Position numbers and translations under genes: made by a program. A stretch of 64,000 nt of DNA from the NCBI GenBank assembly GCA_964540295.1, contig CAZIMT010000001.1:1-64000 (forward strand). The letters run 5' to 3'. Shown here piece after piece: positions 1 to 9,369 of this stretch. Each line of letters starts with the position of its first letter. Position 1 is the first letter of the stretch. Origin of the DNA: CAZCPB01 sp964540295. GTDB taxonomy: Bacteria > Planctomycetota > Phycisphaerae > Phycisphaerales > UBA1924. Below the pieces are notes generated by a model, which saw only the letters and a program-made list of their open reading frames with translations, ran no database searches and was not told where the DNA came from.

Positions 1-18
1 AAACCTGCCCTACAAACG

Positions 19-1329
19 ATGAAAGTTGTGAGTGAGACGTCGAAGGTTATGAGATCGCGAGATGCTCGCGGGGCGGGTGCTGCGCGAACTCCTCGGGTGA
101 TGGCGCAGTTGATCCCGGAGTTCCCCGGTCAGACACACATCTTCTTCTGGCGTGAGATCCAAGCGTTGGCGAAGCTGGGCGTGGAGTGCGCGCTGGTGAG
201 CACGAGTCGGGCTCCGGCGTCGATCGTGTGCCATGACTGGTCGCGCGAGGCTATGGCGAGGACGAAGTACCTGTTCCCGCCGAGCGCGAGGGATCTACTT
301 CGGGCGGCTTGGGAGATGCTGGTTGCCGGGCCAGCGTCGTGGTGGCGGTGCTTGGGTGTGTTGCTCGCCAGCGGCGTGGGGGGCGTGCGGCAGCGCGTGA
401 AGCTTGTCGGCCTCATGGTGATGGGAGCGCGGTTGTCGGCGCTGGCCAAGGAGCAGGGTTGGTCGCACGTTCACGCGCAGTCGTGCGGTGATTCGGCGTA
501 CATCGCTGTTTTCGCGTCGCTCCTGGGGCGGGTCAGCTACAGCATGAACCTGCACGGCGCGATCGAGTATTTCGGGCTTGGGCAATCGATCAAGTGGAAG
601 CACGCGGCGTTCGCGGCGGCGGTGACGCAGGTGCTCAAGGACGACGTGCTCTCGCGGGTGCCGACGGCCAGTGGCGAACGGATCGATCTGGCTCCCATGG
701 GCGCGGACCTTGAGGTGTTTGAAAAGACGAGGCCGTATGTCGCGCGGCGCGGCGATGATCCGATCCGCCTGGTGAGCTGCTCGCGGCTGCATCAGGGGAA
801 GGGCCAGCAAGACGCTATTCGAGCGGTGGCGATCCTGCGCGATCGTGGCGTGCTGGTTCGGTTCACGCTGCTGGGCGAGGGGCCAGCGCGAGGGATGCTG
901 ACCGCGTTGATCGCGGAGCTTGGGCTCGGCGACGTGGTGACGCTGGTGGGCGCGGTGCCCGAGCGCGCGGTGCGAGAAGCGTTGGAGAACTCGCACATTT
1001 TCTGTTTGGCGAGTCACGAGGAAGCTCTCGGCGTGGCGACCATGGAAGCGATGGCGATGGGCCTGCCGGTGGTGGTTTCGAAGGTCGGCGGCGTGCATGA
1101 GCTGGTGCGTGACGGAGTGGACGGGATCATGGTCCCGCCGCAGAACCCGGGGGCATTGGCGGACGCGATCGAGCAGGTCGGGCGCGATGCCTCGATGGCG
1201 GCTCGGATGGGCGCCTCGGGCTGTGAGCGGGTGCATGCGATGTTCGGGAGTGATCGGAGCGCGCGAGTGATCGAAGCACGCTTGAGCGAACTGGAACGAG
1301 CGGCGTCCAACGAGAGTTTGCTCCGATGA
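19..1329 (+). CDS. Glycosyltransferase family 4 (436 aa)
   Basis: This is a retaining GT-B glycosyltransferase that probably adds a sugar during assembly of an envelope polysaccharide on the cytoplasmic face. The recognisable N-terminal lobe begins near residue 27 with a segment like FPGQTHIFFWREI. The C-terminal GT4 lobe shows a VSCSRL..GKGQ donor-site strand near residue 255 and the E-x7-E-like helix AMEAMAMGLPVVVS near residue 345. The ATG at 19 gives about 25 residues ahead of the conserved core. The ATG at 100 would cut directly into it, so 19 is preferred, though its ribosome-binding site is weak. The stop overlaps the next gene by 4 nt. Acceptor and donor sugars cannot be read from sequence. 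Confidence 0.88.
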   Translation: MKVVSETSKVMRSRDARGAGAARTPRVMAQLIPEFPGQTHIFFWREIQALAKLGVECALVSTSRAPASIVCHDWSREAMARTKYLFPPSARDLLRAAWEMLVAGPASWWRCLGVLLASGVGGVRQRVKLVGLMVMGARLSALAKEQGWSHVHAQSCGDSAYIAVFASLLGRVSYSMNLHGAIEYFGLGQSIKWKHAAFAAAVTQVLKDDVLSRVPTASGERIDLAPMGADLEVFEKTRPYVARRGDDPIRLVSCSRLHQGKGQQDAIRAVAILRDRGVLVRFTLLGEGPARGMLTALIAELGLGDVVTLVGAVPERAVREALENSHIFCLASHEEALGVATMEAMAMGLPVVVSKVGGVHELVRDGVDGIMVPPQNPGALADAIEQVGRDASMAARMGASGCERVHAMFGSDRSARVIEARLSELERAASNESLLR

Positions 1330-2729
1330 ACGAGCGTCCGATTCGAGCGCTGTTGATCGCGGAGGCGGCGAGCCCCGAGTTGGTGAGCGTGCCGCTGGAG
1401 GGATGGTCGCACAGCCGCGCGATCTCGGCGTTGACGCCAGCGCACACGATCACGCAGATTCGAAATCTGGGGGCGTGGCAGCGCGCTGGCGTGGACCCCT
1501 GCGAGTACACGGCGCTCGATTCCGAGCGCGTGGCCAAGTGGGCGTGGCGGATCGGGAAGGTTCTCTCGCTGGGGACTAATAAGGGATGGACGGCCAAGAC
1601 GGCGATGCGCGGCGTGGCGTACGCGTACGAAGAGCGGCTGATCTGGAAGATGTTCGGTGCGCGAATCCGGGCCAAGGAATGGGACGTGGTACACCGGCTG
1701 ATCCCGTTAAGCCCGACGATCGCGAGCTCGCTGGCGGCGAAGTGTGATCGTGCGGGCGTGCCGTTCGTGGTGGGGCCGTTGAACGGCGGCGTGCCTTGGC
1801 CCAAGGGGTTTGATTCGGCGCGGCGTCGTGAGCGGGAGTGGTTGAGTTATGTGCGTGGTGCGTACAAGCTGGCGCCGAATTATCGATCGATGAGAGAGCA
1901 CGCGGCGGCGTTGATCATGGGCTCGCGCGACACGTTCGGGCAGATGCCGGAGATGTATCGGGAGCGGTGCGTGTACGTGCCAGAGAACGCGGTGGATCCA
2001 AAGCGGTTCGGGCTGACGCACGAGCCAACGTCGGGGTCCGAGTCAGGCGGCCCGCTGCGGATCGCGTTCGTGGGGCGGCTGGTGCCGTACAAAGGGTGCG
2101 ACATGCTGATCGAGGCGGCGTTGCCGCTGATGCGATCGGGGCGTGTGCATATCGAAGTGATCGGCGACGGGCCGGAGATGCCCAAGCTGCGGGCGATCGT
2201 TGAACGAGAGAAGGTTGAGTCGGCGATTACTTTCGCGGGGTGGATTGATCACAAGGAACTGCACGGCCGGCTGGGCAAGGCGCAGGTGTTCGGATTCCCC
2301 AGCGTGCGAGAGTTCGGTGGCGCGGTGGTGCTCGAGGCGATGGCGCTGGGAGTGGTGCCGATCGTGCTGGACTACGGCGGGCCCGGCGAGCTGGTGTCGC
2401 CGACGACGGGGTTCGCGGTGCCGATCGGCTCGCGTGAAGAGATCGTGGCCCGGTTCCGCGCGGTGATAGGCGGGCTGGCGGAGGATCCGTCGGTGCTCGG
2501 ACCGATGCGGGCGGCGGCTCGTCGCCGGGTGTTGGAATATTTCACGTGGGATATGAAGGCGCGGCAGGTTTACGAGGTTTACCGTTGGGTGCTGGGCTGG
2601 CGCGAGAAGCCCGACTTTGGGATGCCGCTAGGGCACGAGGGCGAATCTGCGGACCTGGGAATGGTTGTTCACGCGGCGCGTGTGCTTGGATCGAACGGTG
2701 CTGGTGGGCGTCTTGAGGAGCTTTTTTGA
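1326..2729 (+). CDS. Glycosyltransferase family 4 (467 aa)
   Basis: A second GT-B transferase of the polysaccharide locus, coupled to the gene before it by an ATGA overlap. The N-terminal domain carries an HRLIPLSPTIAS segment. The C-terminal domain has the GT4 signature IAFVGRLVPYKGCDMLIEA near residue 250, followed by VIGDGPE and the EAMALG nucleotide-sugar helix near residue 335. A 40-residue C-terminal extension past the GT fold shows no recognised domain. It is slightly longer than a typical GT4 (350-420 aa). Its role as a polysaccharide transferase follows from fold and neighbours; the sugar is unknown. Confidence 0.88.
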   Translation: MNERPIRALLIAEAASPELVSVPLEGWSHSRAISALTPAHTITQIRNLGAWQRAGVDPCEYTALDSERVAKWAWRIGKVLSLGTNKGWTAKTAMRGVAYAYEERLIWKMFGARIRAKEWDVVHRLIPLSPTIASSLAAKCDRAGVPFVVGPLNGGVPWPKGFDSARRREREWLSYVRGAYKLAPNYRSMREHAAALIMGSRDTFGQMPEMYRERCVYVPENAVDPKRFGLTHEPTSGSESGGPLRIAFVGRLVPYKGCDMLIEAALPLMRSGRVHIEVIGDGPEMPKLRAIVEREKVESAITFAGWIDHKELHGRLGKAQVFGFPSVREFGGAVVLEAMALGVVPIVLDYGGPGELVSPTTGFAVPIGSREEIVARFRAVIGGLAEDPSVLGPMRAAARRRVLEYFTWDMKARQVYEVYRWVLGWREKPDFGMPLGHEGESADLGMVVHAARVLGSNGAGGRLEELF

Positions 2730-4306
2730 GCAAGGACGAGGGTTCATTTCAGCCCGTTGAACCGCCGCTTGATTCGGGTATGGGCACCGAGGTGTCGGGC
2801 GGTTCGGGCGTGAGCGTGCCGAGCACCGCCGACACGCGCCGGCTGGCGATCCGTGGGTCCATCTGGACGCTGGGCGGCTACGGGGTGAGTCAGGCCTTCC
2901 GGCTGGTGAGCAACGTGGTGCTGTCGGCGTTGCTGGCGCCAGAGCTGTTCGGCGTGATGACGCTGGTGACGGTGTTCATGTCAGGACTCAACATGTTCTC
3001 GGACATCGGGATCGGGCCGAGTCTGATCCAGAACCCGCGCGGCGAGGAGCCGGACTTTCGGAACACGGCGTGGACGATCAGCACGCTGCGTGGGATCGGG
3101 CTGTGGGTGGTGACGTGCGTGCTTGCCTGGCCGTTCGCGAAGTTTTATGACGAGCCGATTCTGCTGCAGGTGCTGCCGGTCGCGGGCTTGAGCGCGGTGA
3201 TCAACGGGCTGAACTCGACGGCATTGGTCCTGCTGAACCGTCGGATCGAGCTTGGGCGGCTGACGTTCCTGGACTTTGCAGCGCAGATCATCAGCCTTTT
3301 GGTAATGTGCGTCTGGGCGTGGTTTGATCGGAGCGCTTGGGCGCTGGTGGCGGGAAACCTCTCCGCGTGCCTGTGCCGGCTGGCCTATAGCTTCATGCTC
3401 ATCCCGGGCCACCGTGACTCGTTCCGGTGGGACTCCCGGAGCGCGCAGGCGTTGCTGAAGTTTGGGCGCTGGGTGTTCTTCAGCACGCTCATCACGTTCA
3501 TGGCGACGCAGAGCGACCGTCTCATGCTGGGGAAGCTGGAATCGACGGCGGACCTGGGCGTGTACGGCGTGGCGGTCGCGCTGACGTTGCTCGCCAAAGA
3601 AGTCGTGCTGAGGCTGGCGTCGACGATCCAGTTTCCCGCGCTCGCTCGGCATATCAACGACGATCCCGGGAGCCTAAGGCGGACACTGCACCAGTCGCGC
3701 GAGCCTTTGCTGGTGCTGGCGCTCGCGAGCACGCTGGGGATCGGTCTGGGCGCGACGACGTTCTTTCAGCTCCTTTACGACTCGCGGTACCAGGACGCGG
3801 CCTGGATCACGCTCTGGCTGGCGCCTTCGGTGTGGTTCTCGCTGCTGCAGGGGACGAGCGACCGGGCGCTGCTGGCGATGGGGCACAGCCGAGACCTTGC
3901 CATGAGCAACCTGGTTCGCGCGATCGTGACGGTGGCGTGCTGCCTTTTGGGGTACGCGATCGCCGGGCATTTCTTCCCGCAGGAACCTCACTTTCAGATG
4001 ATGGGGTTCATCACGGGGCTCACGTTGGGCACGGCCAGCGGGCACGCGTACGTTGCGTGGAGGTTGTTCGGGTACGGCGTGCCGATCACTCGAGCGGACG
4101 TGGGGTATTCGGGGCTGTTCTTTGCATTGCTCATCGTTCCGGCGCTCGTTGGCCATCAGTTCGCGGGTGTCCACCTGTTCGATCTGATGTTCCGAGGACA
4201 CGAGCGGCATGTTGATCTGGCGTGGGTGGCTGTGGCGGCGGTGGTGATGATCCCGATCGGGCTATGGGCGCTGCTGCGTTTACGGAGGGTCTTGCTCGCT
4301 CGATGA
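2726..4306 (+). CDS. Oligosaccharide flippase, Wzx-like (526 aa)
   Basis: This multi-pass inner-membrane protein belongs to the polysaccharide/lipid II flippase (MOP) superfamily. Such proteins move undecaprenyl-linked repeat units to the periplasm. About 12-14 hydrophobic helices follow a hydrophilic 45-residue N-terminus. The family-typical stretch SIWTLGGYGVSQAFRLVSNV starts near residue 49, followed by LAPELFGVM. The start codon is TTG at 2726, which overlaps the previous stop as TTGA. The next ATG is far inside the protein, so translational coupling probably sets this start. With the ligase-like protein downstream it points to Wzx/Wzy-type assembly. Confidence 0.88.
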   Translation: MSKDEGSFQPVEPPLDSGMGTEVSGGSGVSVPSTADTRRLAIRGSIWTLGGYGVSQAFRLVSNVVLSALLAPELFGVMTLVTVFMSGLNMFSDIGIGPSLIQNPRGEEPDFRNTAWTISTLRGIGLWVVTCVLAWPFAKFYDEPILLQVLPVAGLSAVINGLNSTALVLLNRRIELGRLTFLDFAAQIISLLVMCVWAWFDRSAWALVAGNLSACLCRLAYSFMLIPGHRDSFRWDSRSAQALLKFGRWVFFSTLITFMATQSDRLMLGKLESTADLGVYGVAVALTLLAKEVVLRLASTIQFPALARHINDDPGSLRRTLHQSREPLLVLALASTLGIGLGATTFFQLLYDSRYQDAAWITLWLAPSVWFSLLQGTSDRALLAMGHSRDLAMSNLVRAIVTVACCLLGYAIAGHFFPQEPHFQMMGFITGLTLGTASGHAYVAWRLFGYGVPITRADVGYSGLFFALLIVPALVGHQFAGVHLFDLMFRGHERHVDLAWVAVAAVVMIPIGLWALLRLRRVLLAR

Positions 4307-5676
4307 CCCCGCTCGTTCCCATCATGATGTTCGGCTGGGTACCGGCGGTGATGCTGTTCTTCGCGATGCTGCCGCCCCGGCGAGCGGTGCTTGTCGCGTT
4401 CCTGGGGGCGTGGTTGTTCCTGCCCCAGTACAACGGGTACTACATCCCAGGTCTGCCCGCGTATACGAAGACCTTCGCCACGTGCGTCGGGGTTATGTTC
4501 AGCACGGTGATCTTTGATTTCAGTTCCGTGGCGCGATTTCGGCCGCGTTGGTTTGATGTTCCGATGGTGGTGTGGTGCCTGGTGCCGCTGCCCTCGGCCG
4601 TGTTCGCGGGGATCGAGGCCAAGGAGGGCGTGCTGGGGGTGTTTACGGAGACGGTGGCGTGGGGCCTGCCGTATTTCATCGGGCGGCTCTACTTCAGTGA
4701 CCTCGCCTCGCTGCGCGAGCTGGCGATCGGGGTGTTCGTCGGCGGGCTGGTGTACACGCCTTTGGTTCTGCTGGAAGTCCGGCTGAGCCCTCAGCTTCAT
4801 TCGTGGGTGTACGGCTTCCATCAGCACGACTTCACGCAGACTCGGCGCGGCGACGGGTTCCGCCCGATGGTCTTCATGCAGCACGGGCTCGCGGTGGCAA
4901 CGTTCATCGGCGCGGCGACCCTGGCGGGGCTCGCCCTTTGGATGAGCAAGAGTCTGAGGACGATCAAGGGCATTCCGATAGTCTGGCTGGTGCTCGTGCT
5001 GCTGGTCACGAGTGTGCTGTGCAAGTCGGTGGGCGCCTTGGTGTTGACTCTGGTCGGGGTGTTGGCGTTCATATCAGTACGCAAGCTGAGAACCGGGTGG
5101 GTTGTCTACGGGCTGATCGCGATGCCGGTGGTGTACATGCTGGCTCGAACGGTCGGCGGGTGGTCGGGGAAAGATTTGCTGGACGTGGTCGAGCTGATCG
5201 CGCCAGATCGCATGACCTCGCTTCGCACACGAATGTCGTCAGAGACCGCGTTGTGGGCGGGCGTGCAATCGGACTTGTTCTTCGGCGGGTCGCGCTTCCG
5301 TTGGGTCGGCGAAGAGATCGCGGGCGGTGGACGCATTATTCCCGACGGGCTGTGGATTATCGCGCTGGGCAAGCGAGGGATCGTCGGTTTGACAGCCATG
5401 ACGCTCGCCATTCTGCTGCCAGCGTTTCTTTTCGTGAAGTCCTGGCCGGTCTCGCTCTGGATGCACCCGCTGGTCGCCCCGTCGATCGCGCTGTGCGTCC
5501 TGCTCGCGTTGTACATGGCGGACTGCGTGTCCAACGCGATGCTCAATCCGATCTACATGCTCGCGGCGGGCGGGCTGCCGCTCGCGGCTCAGCAAGCCAG
5601 GACAGTGATGGCGAATATCGCGTCGCTCGGTGCGACGAGAGCGCGCCCGGTGATCGCGAGAGATCTGAAGGCGTGA
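4303..5676 (+). CDS. O-antigen ligase/polymerase-like membrane protein (457 aa)
   Basis: A polytopic membrane protein with about 10-12 hydrophobic helices and a large periplasmic loop in the C-terminal half. This is the layout of the O-antigen ligase/Wzy polymerase superfamily (WaaL/Wzy). The loop contains an RMTSLRTRMSSETALW segment near residue 310, reminiscent of the R-rich Wzy/WaaL loop. The ATG at 4303 is chosen because it overlaps the flippase stop as ATGA. An upstream in-frame ATG at 4222 would add a Gly-rich stretch unlike the family. It is likely to polymerise or ligate repeat units in the periplasm. Polymerase and ligase cannot be told apart from sequence alone. Confidence 0.8.
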   Translation: MTPLVPIMMFGWVPAVMLFFAMLPPRRAVLVAFLGAWLFLPQYNGYYIPGLPAYTKTFATCVGVMFSTVIFDFSSVARFRPRWFDVPMVVWCLVPLPSAVFAGIEAKEGVLGVFTETVAWGLPYFIGRLYFSDLASLRELAIGVFVGGLVYTPLVLLEVRLSPQLHSWVYGFHQHDFTQTRRGDGFRPMVFMQHGLAVATFIGAATLAGLALWMSKSLRTIKGIPIVWLVLVLLVTSVLCKSVGALVLTLVGVLAFISVRKLRTGWVVYGLIAMPVVYMLARTVGGWSGKDLLDVVELIAPDRMTSLRTRMSSETALWAGVQSDLFFGGSRFRWVGEEIAGGGRIIPDGLWIIALGKRGIVGLTAMTLAILLPAFLFVKSWPVSLWMHPLVAPSIALCVLLALYMADCVSNAMLNPIYMLAAGGLPLAAQQARTVMANIASLGATRARPVIARDLKA

Positions 5677-5703
5677 GCTCGCTCGCGCGCTGATCCGAAC
5701 AGC

Positions 5704-6714
5704 ATGGGACGGCTGCAACGAATGACCGAACTGCTGATGCAATCCACCGGGCTGGCCGGGCTGGAGGCGATGATCGCGCCGATGCCCGGCGCGATCGTGC
5801 TGATGTACCACAGCGTGGCCGACGAACGCGACCGCGCATGGATCGATCCTGCCAACGACCTCGACCCCGACCTGTTTCGAGCACAGATGAGTTTTCTGGC
5901 AAAGCACCGCACGGTGATCTCGATGAACGAGCTGGTCGGTGCGATGGCTCAGTCGCGCGAGCTGCCCGCCGGGGCGGTGGTTCTGACCTTTGACGACGGG
6001 TATCTCAACAACCTCCGCGTCGCGACGCCCATCCTGCGAGAGTTCGGGCTTGCGGCGACGATGTACCTGCCGACCAAGCACATCGATGGCGGCGAAACGC
6101 AATGGATCGATCGGCTCTTCGTGGCGTTCTCGCGCCGGACCCGAAGCGTGGTCTCGCTGGGCGGCGGTGAGCGTGGCGATGTTCAGGACGAAGGCACGAG
6201 GCGTCGCGCGATCGAGCATCACCGCACGCGGCTGCTCAGCGCGTCGTACGCACAGCGCGAGGCGGCGTTGAGGGAACTGGAAGACGATCTGCGGCCTGAA
6301 GGAACGCCGCCGCGCACGACCATGAACTGGGACGACGTGCGGCGTTTGCGGACGGAGCACGCGGGCTGGGAGATCGGCGTCCATACGGTCGAGCATCGTG
6401 ATCTGAGCGTGTGCGACCTCCCCACCATCGGCGCAGAGATCGCGGGGTGTGTGGCCACGTTCGAGCGCGAGATCGGCGATCGGCCGCGCCACTTTTCGTT
6501 CCCGTACGGGCGATCAACGGCGGCTTCACGAGGGTTGGTCGGCGCTGCCGAGATTCAGTCCGCGGTGGCGTCTCGAGCCGACGGGCAGGTGCGGAGCGGC
6601 GAGGACGTCTTGTGGATCCCGCGTGTGCAAGCGCCGCGCTCGTTCCGAGAGTTCCGCGCCCGTACCAGCGCAGCGTACCCCGGCGTGCTCGGGCGATTGG
6701 GGCGATTGTCATGA
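5704..6714 (+). CDS. Polysaccharide deacetylase, NodB domain (336 aa)
   Basis: A carbohydrate esterase family 4 protein, expected to remove N-acetyl groups from the polysaccharide or its precursor. It has the opening strand IVLMYHSVAD near residue 37, the metal/catalytic motif TFDDGY near residue 97 (NodB motif 1), a WEIGVHTVEHRDL segment that fits motif 2 near residue 222 and FSFPYGR (motif 3) near residue 265. No signal peptide is evident, so it may act in the cytoplasm or through an unconventional anchor. It overlaps the next GT2 gene by 4 nt. An alternative ATG lies at 5722. Confidence 0.87.
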   Translation: MGRLQRMTELLMQSTGLAGLEAMIAPMPGAIVLMYHSVADERDRAWIDPANDLDPDLFRAQMSFLAKHRTVISMNELVGAMAQSRELPAGAVVLTFDDGYLNNLRVATPILREFGLAATMYLPTKHIDGGETQWIDRLFVAFSRRTRSVVSLGGGERGDVQDEGTRRRAIEHHRTRLLSASYAQREAALRELEDDLRPEGTPPRTTMNWDDVRRLRTEHAGWEIGVHTVEHRDLSVCDLPTIGAEIAGCVATFEREIGDRPRHFSFPYGRSTAASRGLVGAAEIQSAVASRADGQVRSGEDVLWIPRVQAPRSFREFRARTSAAYPGVLGRLGRLS

Positions 6715-7607
6715 GCGCGAAAGTTACCGCGGTTGTGGTGACGTACCAGTCTCAGCGGACGATCGAGGCCGCGCTCGCCGCACTCAAACGGTGCCACGAC
6801 GAGGGGCTTGCGGAGACGGTGGTGATCGACAACGGCAGCCGCGATCGCACCAAAGAGCTTATCGCGGCGGAGAGTTCGTGGATCAAAGTTGCGCCGAGCC
6901 CGGGAAACATTGGCTTTGGGCGCGGGTGCAATCTCGGGTTTGAGCGCGCGACGACGGAGTATGTCGCGGTGGTGAACCCCGACGCGGTGCTCGAGCCCGC
7001 GGCTCTGAGAACAATGATCGATTTTCTAGACACTCGGCCGAATGTTGGCGTGGTTGCGCCGTCGCTGGTCGAAGAGGACGGCGGCCTGCAGATCGCGGGC
7101 GCGTTGCCTAGGCCCTACGACCTGGTTCGGGCCGCGTTGCCCCGAGGTGCTGGGAAGCTCGACCGTCGTCCGATCATTCCCGGCGAGGCGGCACGGCGTG
7201 TGGAATGGCTGTGCGGCGCGTTGTTTCTTGCTCGGACTCACCTGATCCGGAAGATCGGCGGTTTTGATCCGAGGTTCTTCCTGTACTGGGAAGAGACTGA
7301 TCTCTGCAAGCGGATCGGGGACACGGGCGCAGAGTTGTGGACAGCAGGGACGGCGTCGGCGTATCACGTGGGCGGCGCGAGCACGGCCGAGAGTAAGACG
7401 CCGCGCTTCGCGGGTTGCATCGCGGAGCATTACTTTGAGAGCAGGCACTATTACATGCGGAAGCATCACGGGTACATCGCGGCGGTGGCGGCGGAGTTGA
7501 TGGAGCTGGGAATCATGGCGGGTCTGGCTGCGATGGGGAAATCGCGAAGCACGCTCAAGGCGCGGCTCGGGGGCCCGATCATGAAGTTGCCGCCGGTGCG
7601 AGCGTGA
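6711..7607 (+). CDS. Glycosyltransferase family 2, rhamnosyltransferase-like (298 aa)
   Basis: An inverting GT-A enzyme. It shows the nucleotide-binding start VTAVVVTYQSQRTIEAAL, VVIDNGSRDRT near residue 38, the GFGRGCNLG loop, and NPDAVLE, which carries the DxD-equivalent. The acceptor-site segment FDPRFFLYWEETDLCKRI lies near residue 185. This pattern is characteristic of the WbbL/RfbF rhamnosyltransferase group, although donor specificity is an inference. The ATG at 6711 overlaps the deacetylase stop as ATGA; the reading frame stays open further upstream but that part does not resemble GT2. It ends in a GTGA overlap with the next gene. Confidence 0.88.
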   Translation: MSAKVTAVVVTYQSQRTIEAALAALKRCHDEGLAETVVIDNGSRDRTKELIAAESSWIKVAPSPGNIGFGRGCNLGFERATTEYVAVVNPDAVLEPAALRTMIDFLDTRPNVGVVAPSLVEEDGGLQIAGALPRPYDLVRAALPRGAGKLDRRPIIPGEAARRVEWLCGALFLARTHLIRKIGGFDPRFFLYWEETDLCKRIGDTGAELWTAGTASAYHVGGASTAESKTPRFAGCIAEHYFESRHYYMRKHHGYIAAVAAELMELGIMAGLAAMGKSRSTLKARLGGPIMKLPPVRA

Positions 7608-8683
7608 CGATCAACTACCACCTCAAGGAATTCGAGAACCTCTCGGACGCGGAACGAGCGTCCTGGTCGACGATTCACGGATCAAACCCTTCGCTGGCGA
7701 GCCCCTATTTTCATCCAGAGTTCACGGGCGCGGTTGCTTCAGTGCGCGAGGACGTTCGCGTTACGGTGATCGAGAGCGCGGGGCGAGCGATCGGGTTCTT
7801 TCCGTTCCAGCGTGGGCGATTCGGAAAGGGCAGGCCCGTAGGCGGTCCGCTCTCTGACTTTCACGGTGTGATCGCCGAGGCTGGCGCGGAGTGGAGCGTG
7901 GCGGACCTGCTGCGGGCTTCGAGGCTGTCGGTGTGGTCGTTCGACCACTTGATTGAAAATCAGGATGGCTTCGCGGCCTATCGAGCGTCCGAGCATCGCT
8001 CGCCGACGATCGATGTCTCGGAGGGGTACGACGCGTACATCGCGGGGCGGCGTGCTGACGGCTCGAAGCAGATTCTCAAGACCGAAGGCCTCGGTCGCAA
8101 GCTCGAACGCGAGGTCGCGCCGATGCGGGTGGAGCTCGATTCGCGTGACCCGGCGGTGTTCGAGCAGGTCTTGGCGTGGAAGAGCGAGCAGTGCCGCGAG
8201 ACGAGGTTGCCAGATATCTTCGGGGTGTTGTGGACGCGCCGGTTGCTCGAACGATTGTTCAACACCAGAGGGCCTGATTTCGCCGGAGTGTTGTCGGCGT
8301 TGTATGTCGGCGACGAGCTGGCGGCCGCCCACATCGGTATGCGATCGCGGACGGTGTGGCACTACTGGTTCCCGTCGTACGACGAGAAGTACGCGAAGTT
8401 CTCGACGGGGCTGCTGCTGCTGCTTCGGATGGCGCAGGCCGCGCCAGGGATGGGGATTCGCCTGATCGACCTAGGCAAGGGCGAGACGATGTACAAGCAG
8501 AGGTTGATGAGCGGGGCGAGCACGGTCTGGGAGGGCAGCATCGAGCGGTCGTCTCTGTGGACGAGCGGGCGGCGAGCACGTCGAGCGGTGGAGGCCTGGT
8601 CGGCGGCGAGCGTGCTGGGCAAGCCGCTCGTGCTGCCGCTGAAAGCCTGGCGACGGATCGAACAGTCGCGGAAGTTTCATTAA
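7604..8683 (+). CDS. BcsL/CelD-like GNAT acyltransferase (359 aa)
   Basis: This matches the FemAB/GNAT-like acetyltransferase family annotated as CelD/BcsL, common in exopolysaccharide loci, where it probably O- or N-acylates sugars. Family features include a first GNAT-like half with GRAIGFFPFQRG and GGPLSDFHG near residues 62-85. The C-terminal half has HIGMRSRTVWHYW near residue 243, and GIRLIDLGKGETMYKQRLMS near residue 285 is the diagnostic BcsL stretch. Start is GTG at 7604, overlapping the previous stop as GTGA. The size (about 360 aa) is normal for the family. Confidence 0.82.
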   Translation: MTINYHLKEFENLSDAERASWSTIHGSNPSLASPYFHPEFTGAVASVREDVRVTVIESAGRAIGFFPFQRGRFGKGRPVGGPLSDFHGVIAEAGAEWSVADLLRASRLSVWSFDHLIENQDGFAAYRASEHRSPTIDVSEGYDAYIAGRRADGSKQILKTEGLGRKLEREVAPMRVELDSRDPAVFEQVLAWKSEQCRETRLPDIFGVLWTRRLLERLFNTRGPDFAGVLSALYVGDELAAAHIGMRSRTVWHYWFPSYDEKYAKFSTGLLLLLRMAQAAPGMGIRLIDLGKGETMYKQRLMSGASTVWEGSIERSSLWTSGRRARRAVEAWSAASVLGKPLVLPLKAWRRIEQSRKFH

Positions 8684-8696
8684 AGGTTGTTGTCGT

Positions 8697-9359
8697 ATGC
8701 ACATTAAGGAATCGTTGTGGGTCGGGGCGCAGCTGGCGGAGATTCCGGACGCGAGGCTGTTCCCGCTGCTGGATATCGGGTCGTCGACGCGTGAGTTCCG
8801 CACGATCATCCAGCCGCACTTGGAATCGAGTATCTACGCCCCGCTCCGCGTCCGGGGCGGAAAGGTCTGGCACGCGGACATCAAGCCTGCCGACGGCGTG
8901 GACCTGGTCGGCGATCTGCTCGACGAATCGTACGTCCAGCGTCTTCGAGAGCTGGGCGTGCGGTCGGTGATGGTTACCAACATCCTTCACCATGTCGTGG
9001 AGCGGCAGCGGCTCATCGACAACGTGCTCTCGGTCGTGCCAGCGGGCGGGTACGTGATCGTCTCGGGTCCCAACCGCTATCCCAAGCATTACGACCCTAT
9101 CGATACCTTGTTTCGCCCGAACGTGGAGGCTCTTGCAGCATGTTTTCCGGGCACGGATCTTGTGCGAGGAGAGATCATTGATTCGGGGAACTGGCGTCAG
9201 TGGAACAAGGCCGAGCGAGGAAACCGGAGCCTAGGTCGCACGGTCGCGCGTCTTGGGCTGCCGTTCTACAAGCCTGCGGAGTGGTGGCGTCTGGCGCGGC
9301 AGAGCCCGTTCCTCGTGCGTCACATGCGCGCGGTGGCGGTGGTGCTTCGAAAGCGATAG
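8697..9359 (+). CDS. Class I SAM-dependent methyltransferase (220 aa)
   Basis: Probably a small methyltransferase of the polysaccharide locus. LFPLLDIGSSTREFR near residue 20 is a variant SAM-binding glycine loop. DIKPADGVDLVGDLLD gives the acidic residue after strand 2. NILHHVVERQRLI followed by VVPAGGYVIVSGPN near residues 100-125 is the usual post-catalytic LHH...LKPGG pattern. The loop is less canonical than the GxGxG consensus, so cofactor use is inferred. It could methylate a sugar or cap the growing chain. It lies 13 nt after the BcsL-like gene and 10 nt before a GT2. Confidence 0.7.
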   Translation: MHIKESLWVGAQLAEIPDARLFPLLDIGSSTREFRTIIQPHLESSIYAPLRVRGGKVWHADIKPADGVDLVGDLLDESYVQRLRELGVRSVMVTNILHHVVERQRLIDNVLSVVPAGGYVIVSGPNRYPKHYDPIDTLFRPNVEALAACFPGTDLVRGEIIDSGNWRQWNKAERGNRSLGRTVARLGLPFYKPAEWWRLARQSPFLVRHMRAVAVVLRKR

Positions 9360-9369
9360 GCGGACGGCT